In this document: piece after piece, positions 37,390-49,474 of the stretch
How the letters are laid out: each line of letters opens with the position of its first letter
Position numbering within the stretch: position 1 is the stretch's first letter
NCBI GenBank assembly: GCA_900239685.1
Contig: OENT01000370.1
Location: 62,001-126,000, forward strand
Reading direction: 5' to 3'
Origin: Rotaria macrura
Taxonomy: Eukaryota > Rotifera > Eurotatoria > Philodinida > Philodinidae
DNA length: 64,000 nt
Notes under the pieces: model-generated
Told to the model about the DNA's origin: nothing
Seen by the model: the letters and a program-made list of their open reading frames with translations, nothing else
The model's database searches: none
Position numbers and translations under genes: made by a program

Positions 37390-40300
37390 ATGTATTGTTT
37401 TCAAAACAATCGCCGCATTCGATTGACGTGGATAATGGTAACTACAGCCGTTGCTTTCGCGTGGATTACACTTATGACTCACACTGGATCGAGGTATGCC
37501 ATAATGCTAACAGAAGAGATAAATCATATTTTAAACTTTCAGAGTAAAGTATTGCATTGACTTTTCCTAGAACTTTCGAAGTATTCAGAGTGGAAATTGA
37601 AATTTACCAAAGCATAATTTCAAAAAATTTCATTTTCCATCCTTCGTGTTCTGGTAGTTATAACATCGGTTTATCCGTTAAGCAACAATAATGAAGAGTA
37701 ACTGTATGTAATTCCTCATACATTCTTATCATTTTTCACCTTTATCAATAAGATATTCATCTTCACTGGTAGATCTACGATAGTTCGCATTTTTGTGAAC
37801 TGCATATTTTTTAGAGATCTATACACAAGTAACAGTTGTCTTTTTGACAACTATATTCACTCAGTGGTTTTTCCTCCGAGAACTGAGTTTAGTGATCAAT
37901 TCCTTGTAAGTTCAAACGTTTAAATTTCTAGTTTCATTATAAATGATCGTAGACTACGTATAAAACAAGAGCCGCTTAAATATGCTTGACATTTATTCAT
38001 AAACACACTTGACTAATTCACAACGACAAGCAATAGATTCCTCTCATTTTCGTTTTTTTAAAGAATTCATGCCGTGTTTGAGATTAAATTAAGAGAAATC
38101 AATTGAGACAAGCAATATCTTTTCTCTACGAATTAATAATCACGCTGATTAAATTTCTAAAAACATGCAAAAAATTATTGATCAATTTGATAATAATATT
38201 TCGTCCCGAACTACTCAACAATTATAGTCAACATCAAATAAAATTTCTAAAAACATTTCTCCAAACTATATCGATGTTTATCAAGATGTTTTTAAATGCA
38301 CAAGGTTTTTTAATAATTACCTTGTATTACAAGTCAAATCAGTTTGAATTAAAATAAGAATTCTTTGACAGCTCGTATTTCATATAGTAGACTACTAGAT
38401 AGAATTAGTTCATACGAGCATTTAATACAACGCTCATTTGCTACGAATAATATAAGAATTATGAATACATGGAAATGTAAAGAATCATCGTGACGAGCGT
38501 ATTTAAAATGAAGAAAATTACGAAAGCATTAAAGAGTTATAAAACGATCTAGACATGAGCGTTGAGACAGATCGGTTCCTATCAAAGAACTAGTGAGACA
38601 ATTCTTACTGTCAGATATCATATGGTATTGTCGTATGTCTATTTCCTTGGTCTTCTTTCTAGCTATAATTAAAAAGTTTTGAGAATTTTACCACGAGAAA
38701 AGTATAAAACTTGTCTGACAATTAAAAGAATCCACATGTGATCTTGAACTAGGTAGTAGACAGAAATATTTTCCGTAATGTGTATGTTGCACGGAAACAC
38801 TTAGTGTTCGCGCTTCCACAGGTTGAATCCGAGTGGGGAAAAAGTGTCTGCTCGCAAATCTACCTAAAAATTTGAACGGTAGAATTTTTTCTTGGTTTTC
38901 AGCAGCAGAATATATGTCGTCTTTTTTCATCCGTAATTCTTTATCTTTAGAGAACTTATAAAGTCGGTGATTATCATGAACTCAGCTCGTGAACATATAC
39001 AAAAATGTTCCTATCTTAAATGCTCCTATTCACCGCAGTGTACAACACAAGATCCTCGATGCTGTTCTTATACACTCAAACATTTGCTTGTCTTTATGGA
39101 TGGTTTTTTTCGACGTCACAATCTCAGATATGCCATTATCTACGGTAGTCTACTAAGTGCTTTACGCAATCAAACCATTATGCCATGGACGCATAATATT
39201 CATATCGGCATTTTCAATGAGACATATTTCCATTCAAATGATATCAGTCGTGAACTTCTTAGACACGGCTATTATATATTCGAGGTAATATTAATGAAGG
39301 ATAAAGCAAATAGATGGAATTCTAATGAAATCCATGCTACGAAAGAGAATAGTTCTCAAAAAGATCAAACAAAATGTTTATTAGAATGAAAATTAGCTAA
39401 TATCCATCGTTTAATTACTATGAAATGTTTTTTCAATTCATCATTCTTGAACACTATCCAACCACAGTGATTAGACTCAAGCGAACCCAATTTCGAGTGT
39501 TTGCTGAAGTTTTAGACTAAATTAATATATATATTTATAATATTTCATTTTTAAAGACAGTAAAAGCAAAGTTTATAGCACTCGTCTCAAAGTTAACATT
39601 CGCAATGATGACTGTTGAGAAGTATGTGTAAAATTCTTGTAGCGTGTGTTATTACTCAATTATTGACGGAAATCTTAGGATGACGGCTTTGTTTGACACA
39701 ATAACCGATCGTTGATTGTTTTTTATTGCTTGAGAAAGAAAACGACAGCGAGAGATTGCCAAAAAAAGTTGGCATCAACTCAAATGTTTCAAATCTTCTA
39801 GTAACAAAAACTAGAGTTAGTCGTTGTGAATAATTCGTTTGCAATCAGTTTTTGTTCATACATTTAAAATGAATTGAAATCTTCAGATGTTTTACTTTGA
39901 CGATAACCAAGAAAAACTTATATAGAAAACCGTATAGATGAGGTCGGCGTCTCATTGAGTTTACTTTTTTTCACATTTACAAATATCTTTTAAGAAAGTG
40001 AGAAAAGAAGAAGTGCAGATTTGAGTTTCAGCCAATTGTTTGATTATTTCCGTTATGTTATACTAAAACAGAATTCTAACGAGTACTTACCCAAAATTAC
40101 ATTCCTTTCGAAAACGATAGTCTATTTTAATCATCATGGCAAGAATGCTATTACAATTAATTGTTCACTTGATAAGCAGATCCCGAATTGTTCTATCCAT
40201 TATTTCTTAAGTCGAAGATTCGAGAAGCAGAAAAATCGATCTATAATAAAACGAACCGTCAAGTAATATCTATCGTAACAGTTTACTTGTCGTGAAAAGT

Positions 40301-41053
40301 TTCTTTTTACAAAATATATTTTCTGACATGAAATAAAAAGTCAAAAGTAGATTAGCCCAAGAAAGAAATCACTCATCAATTTCCCATGATTCATCATTCA
40401 CAGACAATGCAGATATTGAGAAATGAAAAAAAACGATATAAATACGTTTACACTAACATGCAGCACACAAGGAGGTTTCATGTATCTTATTTTATACTGT
40501 CAACTTAAAAATTATTTGAGTATCCAGAAACTTGTTGCTCATATAAATCGCTGTAGGAGACAAATCTATTTTCCATGAAATTAGAAAACTTTGTAACTTT
40601 AACATAACCGAGATATTATAGTAGATGAAATAGACATATTTGAAAAAACTTCACTCAACTCGTTTTTTCTCTCCTTCTTATCATGTCGAAAGTAATCTTA
40701 TCGATTATCATAGATTCATTGTTTCAATATAGAATCGTGACGTGACTCGTATTTGTTTGTATAAGAATACTTCAACTTTAACTTGGATCAATACACAAAA
40801 TGTTCATCATAGATCGCCACAGAACATCAGTGAACTAGCTGCTTACGTTAATCTATACTTTACGACCAGTCAAACAACGGACTGGATTTCGAATACTTCA
40901 AAATTCACTTCACAACCGAAATATGCATTCGTGACATCTCGTTCTTTTCATACAACAATCACCATCGATGGACAAAGCTTTCCTACTGTTGATTATATTC
41001 ACGAATATCTTACTCATATGTATGGTGTCCATTACATGAACGAAGCTCTATAG
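37390..41053 (+). CDS. LicD/fukutin-like type II membrane protein, degenerate active site
   Basis: The LicD family transfers phosphate-linked groups to sugars (fukutin, FKRP, bacterial LicD). Exons seen: 37390-37493 (start MYCFQNNRRIRLTW, hydrophobic segment LTWIMVTTAVAFAWITLM), 37815-37905, 38951-39284 and 40733-41053. The third exon carries LKHLLVFMDGFFRRHNLRYA, then IIYGSLLSALRNQTIMPW, aligning with the LicD core GTLLGAxRxxxxIPWDDDIDI. The acidic residues are replaced: the motif reads PWTHNIHIGI. The last exon has RICLYKN, YVNLYFTT and DYIHEYLTHMYGVHYM, as in the LicD C-terminus. Exon 2 ends in phase 0 (CTT then GTAAGT), while exon 3 needs two preceding bases, so one short exon is missing or one base is lost. 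The family call is good; whether the protein is active is doubtful. Confidence 0.68.
39285..40732 (+). other. Intron of the LicD-like gene
   Basis: This 1448-bp intron begins GTAATA after codon GAG and ends ATATAG before AAT CGT GAC, phase 0. It contains an 81-codon open frame at 40021-40266 that starts at a non-ATG codon, has no family motif and is not flanked by matching splice sites. It is probably not coding. Confidence 0.5.
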
Positions 41054-44000
41054 GGAATCGCTGAAGAAGTTCACATATTTGCAAGGAATTTCAGTTATAT
41101 TGATTATTGAAAATTTTCAAATATGATAACGAAACCAATGGTCACAAGAAGAAAACAATCTGGAATAGTTTATCATATTCCTTTGGAAAAACAAACCAAT
41201 GAATGAAGTTGTTCATGAGTACAATGATACATTGTCAAACAAAAGAAGATATTCGATTTCGATCACAAAGAAGAAATTTGGGATAAAAGACTCCTGTTTC
41301 ACCTTGCTTTGTGTTGTATCTTCGAGAATAGTTTTCAGTAAACATAATCTTATATGCCTTTCAAAAATCGATTGAGAATACTGGTTGACATAATGGCCTA
41401 GGATTTTGAATAAAAAAAAGAATAAAATTCAATCGAGAATTTCAATGACTGACAACCATCTTTTTCTCTATCATATACCTTCGAGATGAGTAAATGAGTC
41501 TCTCTGATTAATAGAATGCATGATGAATGATGATGGTAAAATGACTTTTGATGAAAATTTCAGCTAATCATTAATTAGACTGTGCCTTGACGTCAGTTAA
41601 TTTAACGAATCAAACGAAAATTGTACGCGTACTAACATGTTGATTTTTATACCGTCATCTATCTGTCCACATGACACGTCACTAGTAATTGAACATAATA
41701 TAAAATTACTTTCAATTTCTACTTGAGTGTCAAATTTTGGAGTTTTCTCTATTAAATAAAACTATCATGAAGATTTCCAATATAAACTCTTGTGGTAGAT
41801 ACCCGTTAGTTTAATCGGTTGAAAAAGAAAACTCATACAAGATACTATAACGTGACCAGAAAGAAATTTTTCATTGTGAGTTGAATATCTCAACAAACTG
41901 CTCGTTTTTACTTTTAAGACACTATACAGAAGATGAATGATTAACTAATTCTACGTGTCAAATAAGTTACATTGATATTGTACACCTAATTGTAATTGAG
42001 GTTGCATTGTATTATTCAAGATGATACTCATTATTCAGCATTGGAAAATTCGTGTATTTTCCAGATGACATGCCTTTAGACATGATTATCTTGTCGAAAC
42101 TGAGGAGATACTGCCATCCATTGTTTTTCTTTGTGAAAATGAATCAGCCAATAGATTTAATTAAAATGAAACGTTTATTATTGGAAAAAAAAAGACTAAA
42201 AGGCAATGGGTAAAAGTTTTTCGAAATAATGATTGATCCATGTGTAAATAATACTCTATCTGCTTGATTAAAACTTCTTTTCTGCCACAGGTAAAGACAG
42301 ACTGTTGAGCAGATCAGATACATTAATGAGATTATTTTTATATCTATCATAAAAATGTGTTTATTCGACTTAGTTTTGTATTGCTGGTGTGTTGGTGTTT
42401 TTTGGCTTCAATGCATCAGATGACCCTTGAAGTCTAATATGTTATACATCTTTTTTCTTCTCATTTCATAAAATTGATCAAATCCCACACGTTTGCATGA
42501 TTACGAGAAACACGAGAATTCAATCTATTATGGTAAACTGTAATTAAGAAAAGTAAACTGAGTGCTTGACTTCATTAAACATTTACGTCATCGCATTCAC
42601 AAACATTGTTAGTTTTGACTATCAAAGCTGAATACATTCCATAAATCAATATCTGACATCCAGTTATCATTAAAGCAGTCAATTAGTCTTATCATTGGTC
42701 AACCAGATCAAATACTCAATCTCCGTACTTTCGACTAAGGTCAAGTTTACGTTAGACAATATATACGTCGATCCTAAGAGTATAAAGATTCTATCATTAC
42801 ATATCGCTGCGTCGAATTTCTTTTTGTAAAACCAAATAGACAGATAAAAATACATGACTCACATAGACTATATTTGCACTATTGTAAAACTTTCAAACGC
42901 TTCATCATACCAATTTTCGATTATTTCAAATTAGTCATCTTGGCTAGACGTAGTTATTTTCTTTTTCCTAAAATTTCTTACAAACTTCTGTACACGTTCT
43001 TCTCTGTTTTCAACACTTATCCAAAACAAAATTCACTTTCTTCTATGATTCTTCGCTTGTTTTAGTCATTTTATTTCTTGAAATCGTTTTTCTTATATAT
43101 AAGCCTAAAACGATATTAGATTTTCAAATAGTTAGAATGAGATAGACAAAAATAAGCATCAATCAAAGTTTCATTTCATTTAAGACTCGTGTGTGATCAA
43201 AGTAAACATATCGATAGCATGCTGCTTTCGCTTATTCAAAAGTGTGACCATTGATGCGACGTTAGACACTGGGGAAATTCTGTGTGCATGTAACGATTGC
43301 AAATTTTTAAGAATGTTTGAGTTTTGATCTTCACATTTACCAAATTAATCAGATTTGTTGTTGATAGAACTTTGATGATGCCAACATCTTCTTACTAAGT
43401 ACAAGATCTAATTCTTCTTAAATTCATAAGATGTGTTAAAATTGAAAGAAATGTTTAATGTAAAAACTGTTTGTTTCTCCAATGTATGATCGTAATATCT
43501 TCTCCAATTGATGTGAATTTTATTTGAATGATATGTTTTGATGGAACTATTGCAAGAAGCAGAGCATCACCTTGGATATCCTTTTGTTGTCTAAAACGTC
43601 AATTCCTTCATTGTACTGAGAAGATTTTTGTCAGAATATCAACTGATGAATTAAATAAGTTTCGATTTAGAAAATATACCGATTAAACTTCGTAATGTCC
43701 AGTGTTACATCAGTGATAGATTTCATCAAAAATAATTAAAACGAACATAGTTAATAGTATTTTAGAATAAATTCAGTCTGGCAGGCAAATATTGTACATC
43801 AAGAGTATGTATTAAAATGTTGTGGAAGTCTTTATAATATTCTCTAATTTAAATAGAACGTACAATACTATAAGAAGATGAATTTGAGAGAATCAGAAAC
43901 CAAAACAATCCTATACATCTCACTCAAAACATTCATTTGACGTTCACTTGAAAAGTCAACATAATAGTAGTATCTTTAGATATGAAATTCATGAATTCAT

Positions 44001-46849
44001 TTCTCGAAATGGTAAAACTTTAGAAAGTGTATTTTTTTCGATTATGACTTGGGGAATTTCCTTCCATATTTTCTTGAATATTAATTATCTCTCGAATGTT
44101 TTCTTACTATCACAAATGAATACACATCATGTCTCGATATAAAAAAAAACAAAATAAATTGAATATTTTACGAATGTAATAGAGTGATGAAGTTCAAAGA
44201 AAAATTCTTAACGATCATTCTTCTTTTGACAAAAAAACTTTCACTAATACATGTAGTTTCTGCTCTACTAAAAACTAGTAAAAGATGAGGATATGGATTT
44301 TATTTTTCGTGTGACTATTCATGGAAAGATATTTCTACTGATACTTCATGATTGGAATACAATTTAAGTAAAAAGAATTTGTTTTCTTCTATTATTTTAC
44401 GAAACGAACTCAAATCGATACAGTCGTTATGTCATAAGAATTTGAATGAATTCAATTAGAAATTGATATTCGATGATCATTGCGTTCGTCAAATTTTGCA
44501 ACAGATATAACCATCGTTAGATTTTACTTGCAGAAAAAAATAAAATTCAGTTTTCTAATTTTCATCTTTCAGATTTATCTTCATCAGATATTACATGGAA
44601 CTCTCGAAATAGTTTATACGTGCACTTATCAAGTGCGAGATATAATCATCATTGAACGAAAAAAAAAAATCAATCGTTTCGGTTCACTAATTCTGACACA
44701 TCAATAATGCATTTTTGATTGTATAACTCTGTCTTTGTATTTTTGAAGGAAAGGATGAGACATAGATATATTAGACCATTACTATTACTTTTTCTTCCCA
44801 TGAAATTCGATAAATAATATTTTATAGTCATCTTCAATCAAACGTGACATTTCCAATCGAAACTAGCTATGATGATTAATGAAAACTATGCATTGAAACG
44901 ACTGCGAAAGAAAAACATAGAGCACAACATAAAATGTCATATATTTGCAAGACTAAAAACGAAATGGAAATTGTATATGAAAACGCAATTTTTTCTAAAT
45001 CATCGTTTTTTTATAGTAATATTACTGATTTCTTTTTTCAATAACTTACTGCTTGGATGTGGCGATATTGACATTGATTCTTGTAGTATTGAACTGAACT
45101 CGTATGTCAATAGTATTAAAAGGACTTCTATGGAGTTCTTTATTAGAAATACTGAGATTCATTTGATTAGGTTTTGACTTGTGGTCCTTTTGTTTCGTAA
45201 AAGAAAAAATAAGATTAAATTATGTAGATGCCTGCTTTCAAGAACCATCGAAACAATCAAATCCTGATCATATTACGAAAACATTTCATGATAATTATCA
45301 ATTCATTGTCATGAATCAATTCGATTTGTAATTCGAACTTTCAGGAACAAAATTTTCCTCGATCAAAAAGTTGATAAATATAAACACTTGTTGACAATGA
45401 ACATAATCAAAAAACTTGAGAAGATGAAGCCATATCTATGAAAGAAATATTTTCAATCGACAAGATTCATAAGAAAAATAATCTAGGAAAAAACAAACTT
45501 GATATTTTCATCATTCATCTGTTGTAACAAGTTTACTTCGTTTTAAATGTCATTCATAGAGGATGTCACGATGATGAAAATCGAATGATTTATCCTATTT
45601 TATCTACCTAGATTATACCAACTTTATCCAGAGTCTTAGCCATGTAACAATCATCATTCTTCGTTATGCTACTCCTTTATGTTTTTCATAGAATAAGAGT
45701 GCTGCATATGTATCAACAACAATAGTTAGGATATTTGTCTGTCTCGATAAAAAAAAACAGTATGTGAACAAATTGTGAAATCCGACAAAAAGTAGGATAC
45801 TTGAAAATGCATAGCTACATGCGAGATTCATAGATGCATTATGTTCTAAAACAATCACTGAGTAGTTTCCAAAAATCGAATCGTAACGACGTCGGATTTC
45901 ACATCAGTCATGGATGGTACGTATTATTCAATTTCTTTACTCTTATTGTCTCATTCAATATACTTTATGAAGATTTGTCGACAATCGGCTATGTTAAACG
46001 CGACAATGCCTGAATGGCTTTTTATGGCAAAATGTCAGTCATGTGCGGTACTATGAATTTGAGTTCTACAAATACGAGAGCTTTCATAAGCGTTATATTC
46101 ATGGATTAGATCGTCACTCATATTTTATGGTTCATACAAATTTTTGAATAGAAAAATCGGTATCGATTTCATCGGTGTTAACAATATAATCTTGATTATT
46201 TCAATGTTACTTTCATAAAGAATTAATTCATTAAATTCATTTTCTAATTTGAAATGATCTTCAAATCGAACTGAGCTTCAACGTTCTCAATGAATATCAT
46301 TATGGCGATGAAGAAGAAAACGTTGATATAATGAAACTAAAAAAAGAATGATTTGTTCTTTCGCCTTGGCATTCTTAGATAAACTTCGATAAATTATGGA
46401 GAAAAACTTCAATTCAATAATAAATATGCTTAAATTTCCATCGAAGTGTAAAAGTTTTTTCACAATCAATATTTTTTCTATCACTGAATGAGCGATTGTC
46501 TATATTGATTTACCGCTGCTGTTTGATGCTGATCTTAACTGAAAATCTATCTAGAAAAGGACCGATCTACTGTTATGTCGAATAATTATAAAAGATTAAC
46601 TTTATAACTTATTATGAAATGATTCACCACATGAATGGTACCAGCATGAATCGATGTTCAACATTGTCCTCATAAAAATAACATATGAATTTTATTGTGT
46701 GGAGAATGTCACTTTTTTCTATTATGCATAATAAGAGTACCACATCGGCATACGGTTGTTCGTTTGTATACAGACGTCTCTTTCATTGATCTTCACTTCA
46801 GATTCAACAATTCATAATCATATTTATGGTGTAAGAACAAGAAAAAAAA

Positions 46850-47430
46850 TGTGACGACCATCCCGACCCTTCTGTCTTTCAAGGAGAAGCTATTGAAATA
46901 TGTAGTAAAAAAAACAATTGCGCTCAATGCCTATAGATGTGATCACGCCAGCTGCATTAATGCTGCTCTGCAGAAAAGAAAAAAGAATAGATAGTGTATC
47001 TATGAGCAATGACTACATTGTTTTCTAGCACGTTCCATCACGACAAGAGTCTGACTAGACAAGCGACAAGGACGCCTCTCGCCTTTATACACACACATTA
47101 ATTTCATTTTCTCTCATTCATTCTCCGAACTATTGCACACAAGGATTTAAAAAAGTGTGAACAATATTCATGGACATGATATCTTATTGTACTCGTTTTT
47201 TTTTCTTCTTCCTTTCGCTGCAAGGGCTTTCTTGATGTCGCGACAGTCGTGCTATCATCATATTCATTACAATAAGATAAAAACTAAGTAGGGAGTGTCG
47301 GTCGCTCTTCTTTTTGATATATGAGAAAAAAGAAAACGGAAACGGATTTTCTAATTATCTTTTTTCTTCTTCTATCTTGTTCTCGTCGTCTTAGAGTCAA
47401 AATGAAAGTTGACCGTTCCTCGCGATTGCA
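46850..47430. promoter_or_regulatory. Less AT-rich block, possible distal promoter or regulatory region
   Basis: This segment stands out from its surroundings by composition and word content: CATCCCGACCCTTCTGTC, ATCACGCCAGCTGCATTAAT, GCGACAAGGACGCCTC, GATGTCGCGACAGTCG and TCGTTCTC-type words, plus pyrimidine tracts at 47200-47220 and 47360-47395. It includes the palindrome TGTCGCGACA (47238-47247) and an E-box-like CAGCTG (46949-46954). There is no open frame of note. It lies 2.6-2.0 kb upstream of the protocadherin start and could be its promoter with a non-coding first exon. This is a compositional argument only. Confidence 0.25.
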
Positions 47431-49139
47431 TTAATGACAAGCCATCAAATTTTTTAATTAACAGAGGTATCAAATAGATTGAAATCACTATAAACACATG
47501 GCGAAGATGATGAGTTCTCATATAAGCGCGACCAAAAAAGAAATTTTCACTTTTCTTTGACAGACCTTGTTCAATTTGATTATTGATGAAGAGAAATGAA
47601 AGAGCTCATGTGGAGTTAAGAAAATGTAATAATTGCCTACCAGTTGGTTCAATCATATACATGATTCTTATATTTATAATTTAGATTAAATAATATGTAC
47701 TTGAAAAAATGTCAACAAAATTATTTTCTTTTTTGTCTATTAAAATCATATACTATAAGACATTGTTGTGATGATTTGAACATTGTTCAATACATGAAGA
47801 TTCTAGTTGAATATCATAAAAAAGGAGAAACAAAAATTGATTTCTATCGTTATTGAATAACCGTGTCTTCTTTTGATCGATTTAAATGTTAGTTTGAGAG
47901 AAGGAAATGGACTCATGTAAAAAAAAAAACTTCTTTTCTAGACATTGGCAACGTTTAATCTTATCAACTAGTTGGAATTCGTCGTTACTATCATTAATGA
48001 TGACGCCGGTACTTGACAAATTTTAGTCCAATTCAGACAATTGAGTTGACACATACAGATGGTTAGTGGTCTTGAAAATCAAACACGAAAGCTTATGCTT
48101 GTCTCGTCTTACTAAATTATAATTACATTTGAATGATAATGGACACAAACGAATACAAGTAATAAATCAAAACAGGAAGTCGATTTCTTTTCGCTTGATA
48201 AAAGTGTTAAAGTATATGCTCGTACACTCATCGTCTTACTTCTCTATTATACATAGACATGCGATGTTCACAATTAATACTTCAATAATGACATGGTCGT
48301 TTGACTAATGGATTGTAAATAAGAATGAAAAGGAAAGACTGCCGTACATAGCAAAATATTGCCATTATGAATAAACTCATTGATATTCTTAGATTGTTGT
48401 ATGTGCCGAAAGCGAGAGAAAGAAAAGAATGACGACGAATTCTTAATTGTCTACAGCAAGTTAATTTGAAATAATATGATGATGCAGAAATCAGATCTGA
48501 CACAATCCTTGATTTATCTATCTCATTCGATGTTGTCTGTCGAGGCGCTGACATTATTGACAAGCATTTAATCAATGAACTTATGATTATATTTTGACTG
48601 AAATTTTTTGTACTTGTATTTCTTGTTCGTGTCGTATTTGTTTACAGATTTTCATTTATCTTAGTATATTAAAAGATTTGATGAATTATTTATACGTATG
48701 AATTTAATATTCTTCATATGAGAATTTTTCTATGTTAATCAAAGTTTCGAGCAAGAATTTAATACGATAGAGATAAGACTCCTGACGAGGTGTCATCATT
48801 CTCATCATGACAATGATGTTATTTTAAAAATGAAATCTCCAAGGAATTTAAAAATGAATGAATAGAATAGATAACTGATTGAACGTAATCGTTCAACTTG
48901 ACTAGAACTATTATTATAATCGGCAACTCATTCGGGTTTAATTATTCAAGCTTGATCAATCAAGCAGACAAAACGTTTATCATTGTACACAATAACTTGT
49001 GTACATGTATTTATAGCATAAAGATGATTAGCTCATCATCTCACTTGTGTGTGTGTGTTCGAGGCAAAGTGGCATTTAAATGATCACTTATTGTACAGCA
49101 GCACCAGTAGTCGGCTTGGTCAGTAAGATACTTCCTTCC

Positions 49140-49260
49140 TTTCGACATATATATCTTTTTCTTTCGTTTCTTTTCTTTTCTTTTGTACTGTCTTTCTCTC
49201 TGTCGCTCTCTTCGCCTGTCTCCGACTCGGTTTCTCTCTTTCTATTCTTTCTCTACTAAC
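49140..49260. promoter_or_regulatory. Pyrimidine-rich tract directly upstream of the protocadherin exons
   Basis: About 120 bp of nearly pure C/T on the plus strand (TTTTTCTTTCGTTTCTTTTC and TCTCTCTGTCGCTCTC are parts). It ends just before a TGTAG that can serve as a 3' splice site (49271-49275). It is either the polypyrimidine tract of an intron in the 5' untranslated region or a pyrimidine-type transcription start region. Confidence 0.35.
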
Positions 49261-49275
49261 ATTTAGTATTTGTAG

Positions 49276-49354
49276 GATAGGCATTCATTGATCATCGAGT
49301 ATACATAACTCCAACATATCAGAAGCTTGTTGAAATGATGGCATTTCAAGAGAG
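49276..49354 (+). other. Candidate upstream exon of the protocadherin gene
   Basis: Bounded by TTTGTAG on the left and a GTAGAA donor on the right (intron 49355-49461, ending GGTTTAG). It contains ATGATGG at 49335-49341. Spliced to 49462, the frame runs through MMAFQERVFEI into the main protein without a stop, so translation may begin here and add 13 residues before the signal peptide's MIRIY. If not used for coding, it would be 5' untranslated sequence. Confidence 0.35.
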
Positions 49355-49474
49355 GTAGAACAAGGTTTTTTTTTATTATATTCGAAATAGAATATTACAA
49401 TGAAGAATAGTCAAATTCAATGAATCGCTAATGATTGTTCTTTTTGTTTGCTTTGGTTTAGAGTTTTCGAAATA

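Larger units (their letters stand above)
41054..49275. other. Large intergenic region before the protocadherin gene
   Basis: 8.2 kb with no recognised gene on either strand. Open frames here are under 105 codons and without motif. A less AT-rich, pyrimidine-patched block lies at 46850-47430 and a pyrimidine tract at 49140-49260. The rest is uniform AT-rich sequence in which I saw no long repeats. Confidence 0.5.

Noticed and set aside
40021..40266. Extra LicD exon
   Set aside because: No resemblance to the LicD region expected between exons 3 and 4, which already join in phase (GYYIFE to NRDVTRIC).
44869..45177. 102-codon open frame with a hydrophobic stretch
   Set aside because: Hydrophobicity follows from T-rich codons; there is no signal-peptide or domain context and no neighbouring exon in phase.
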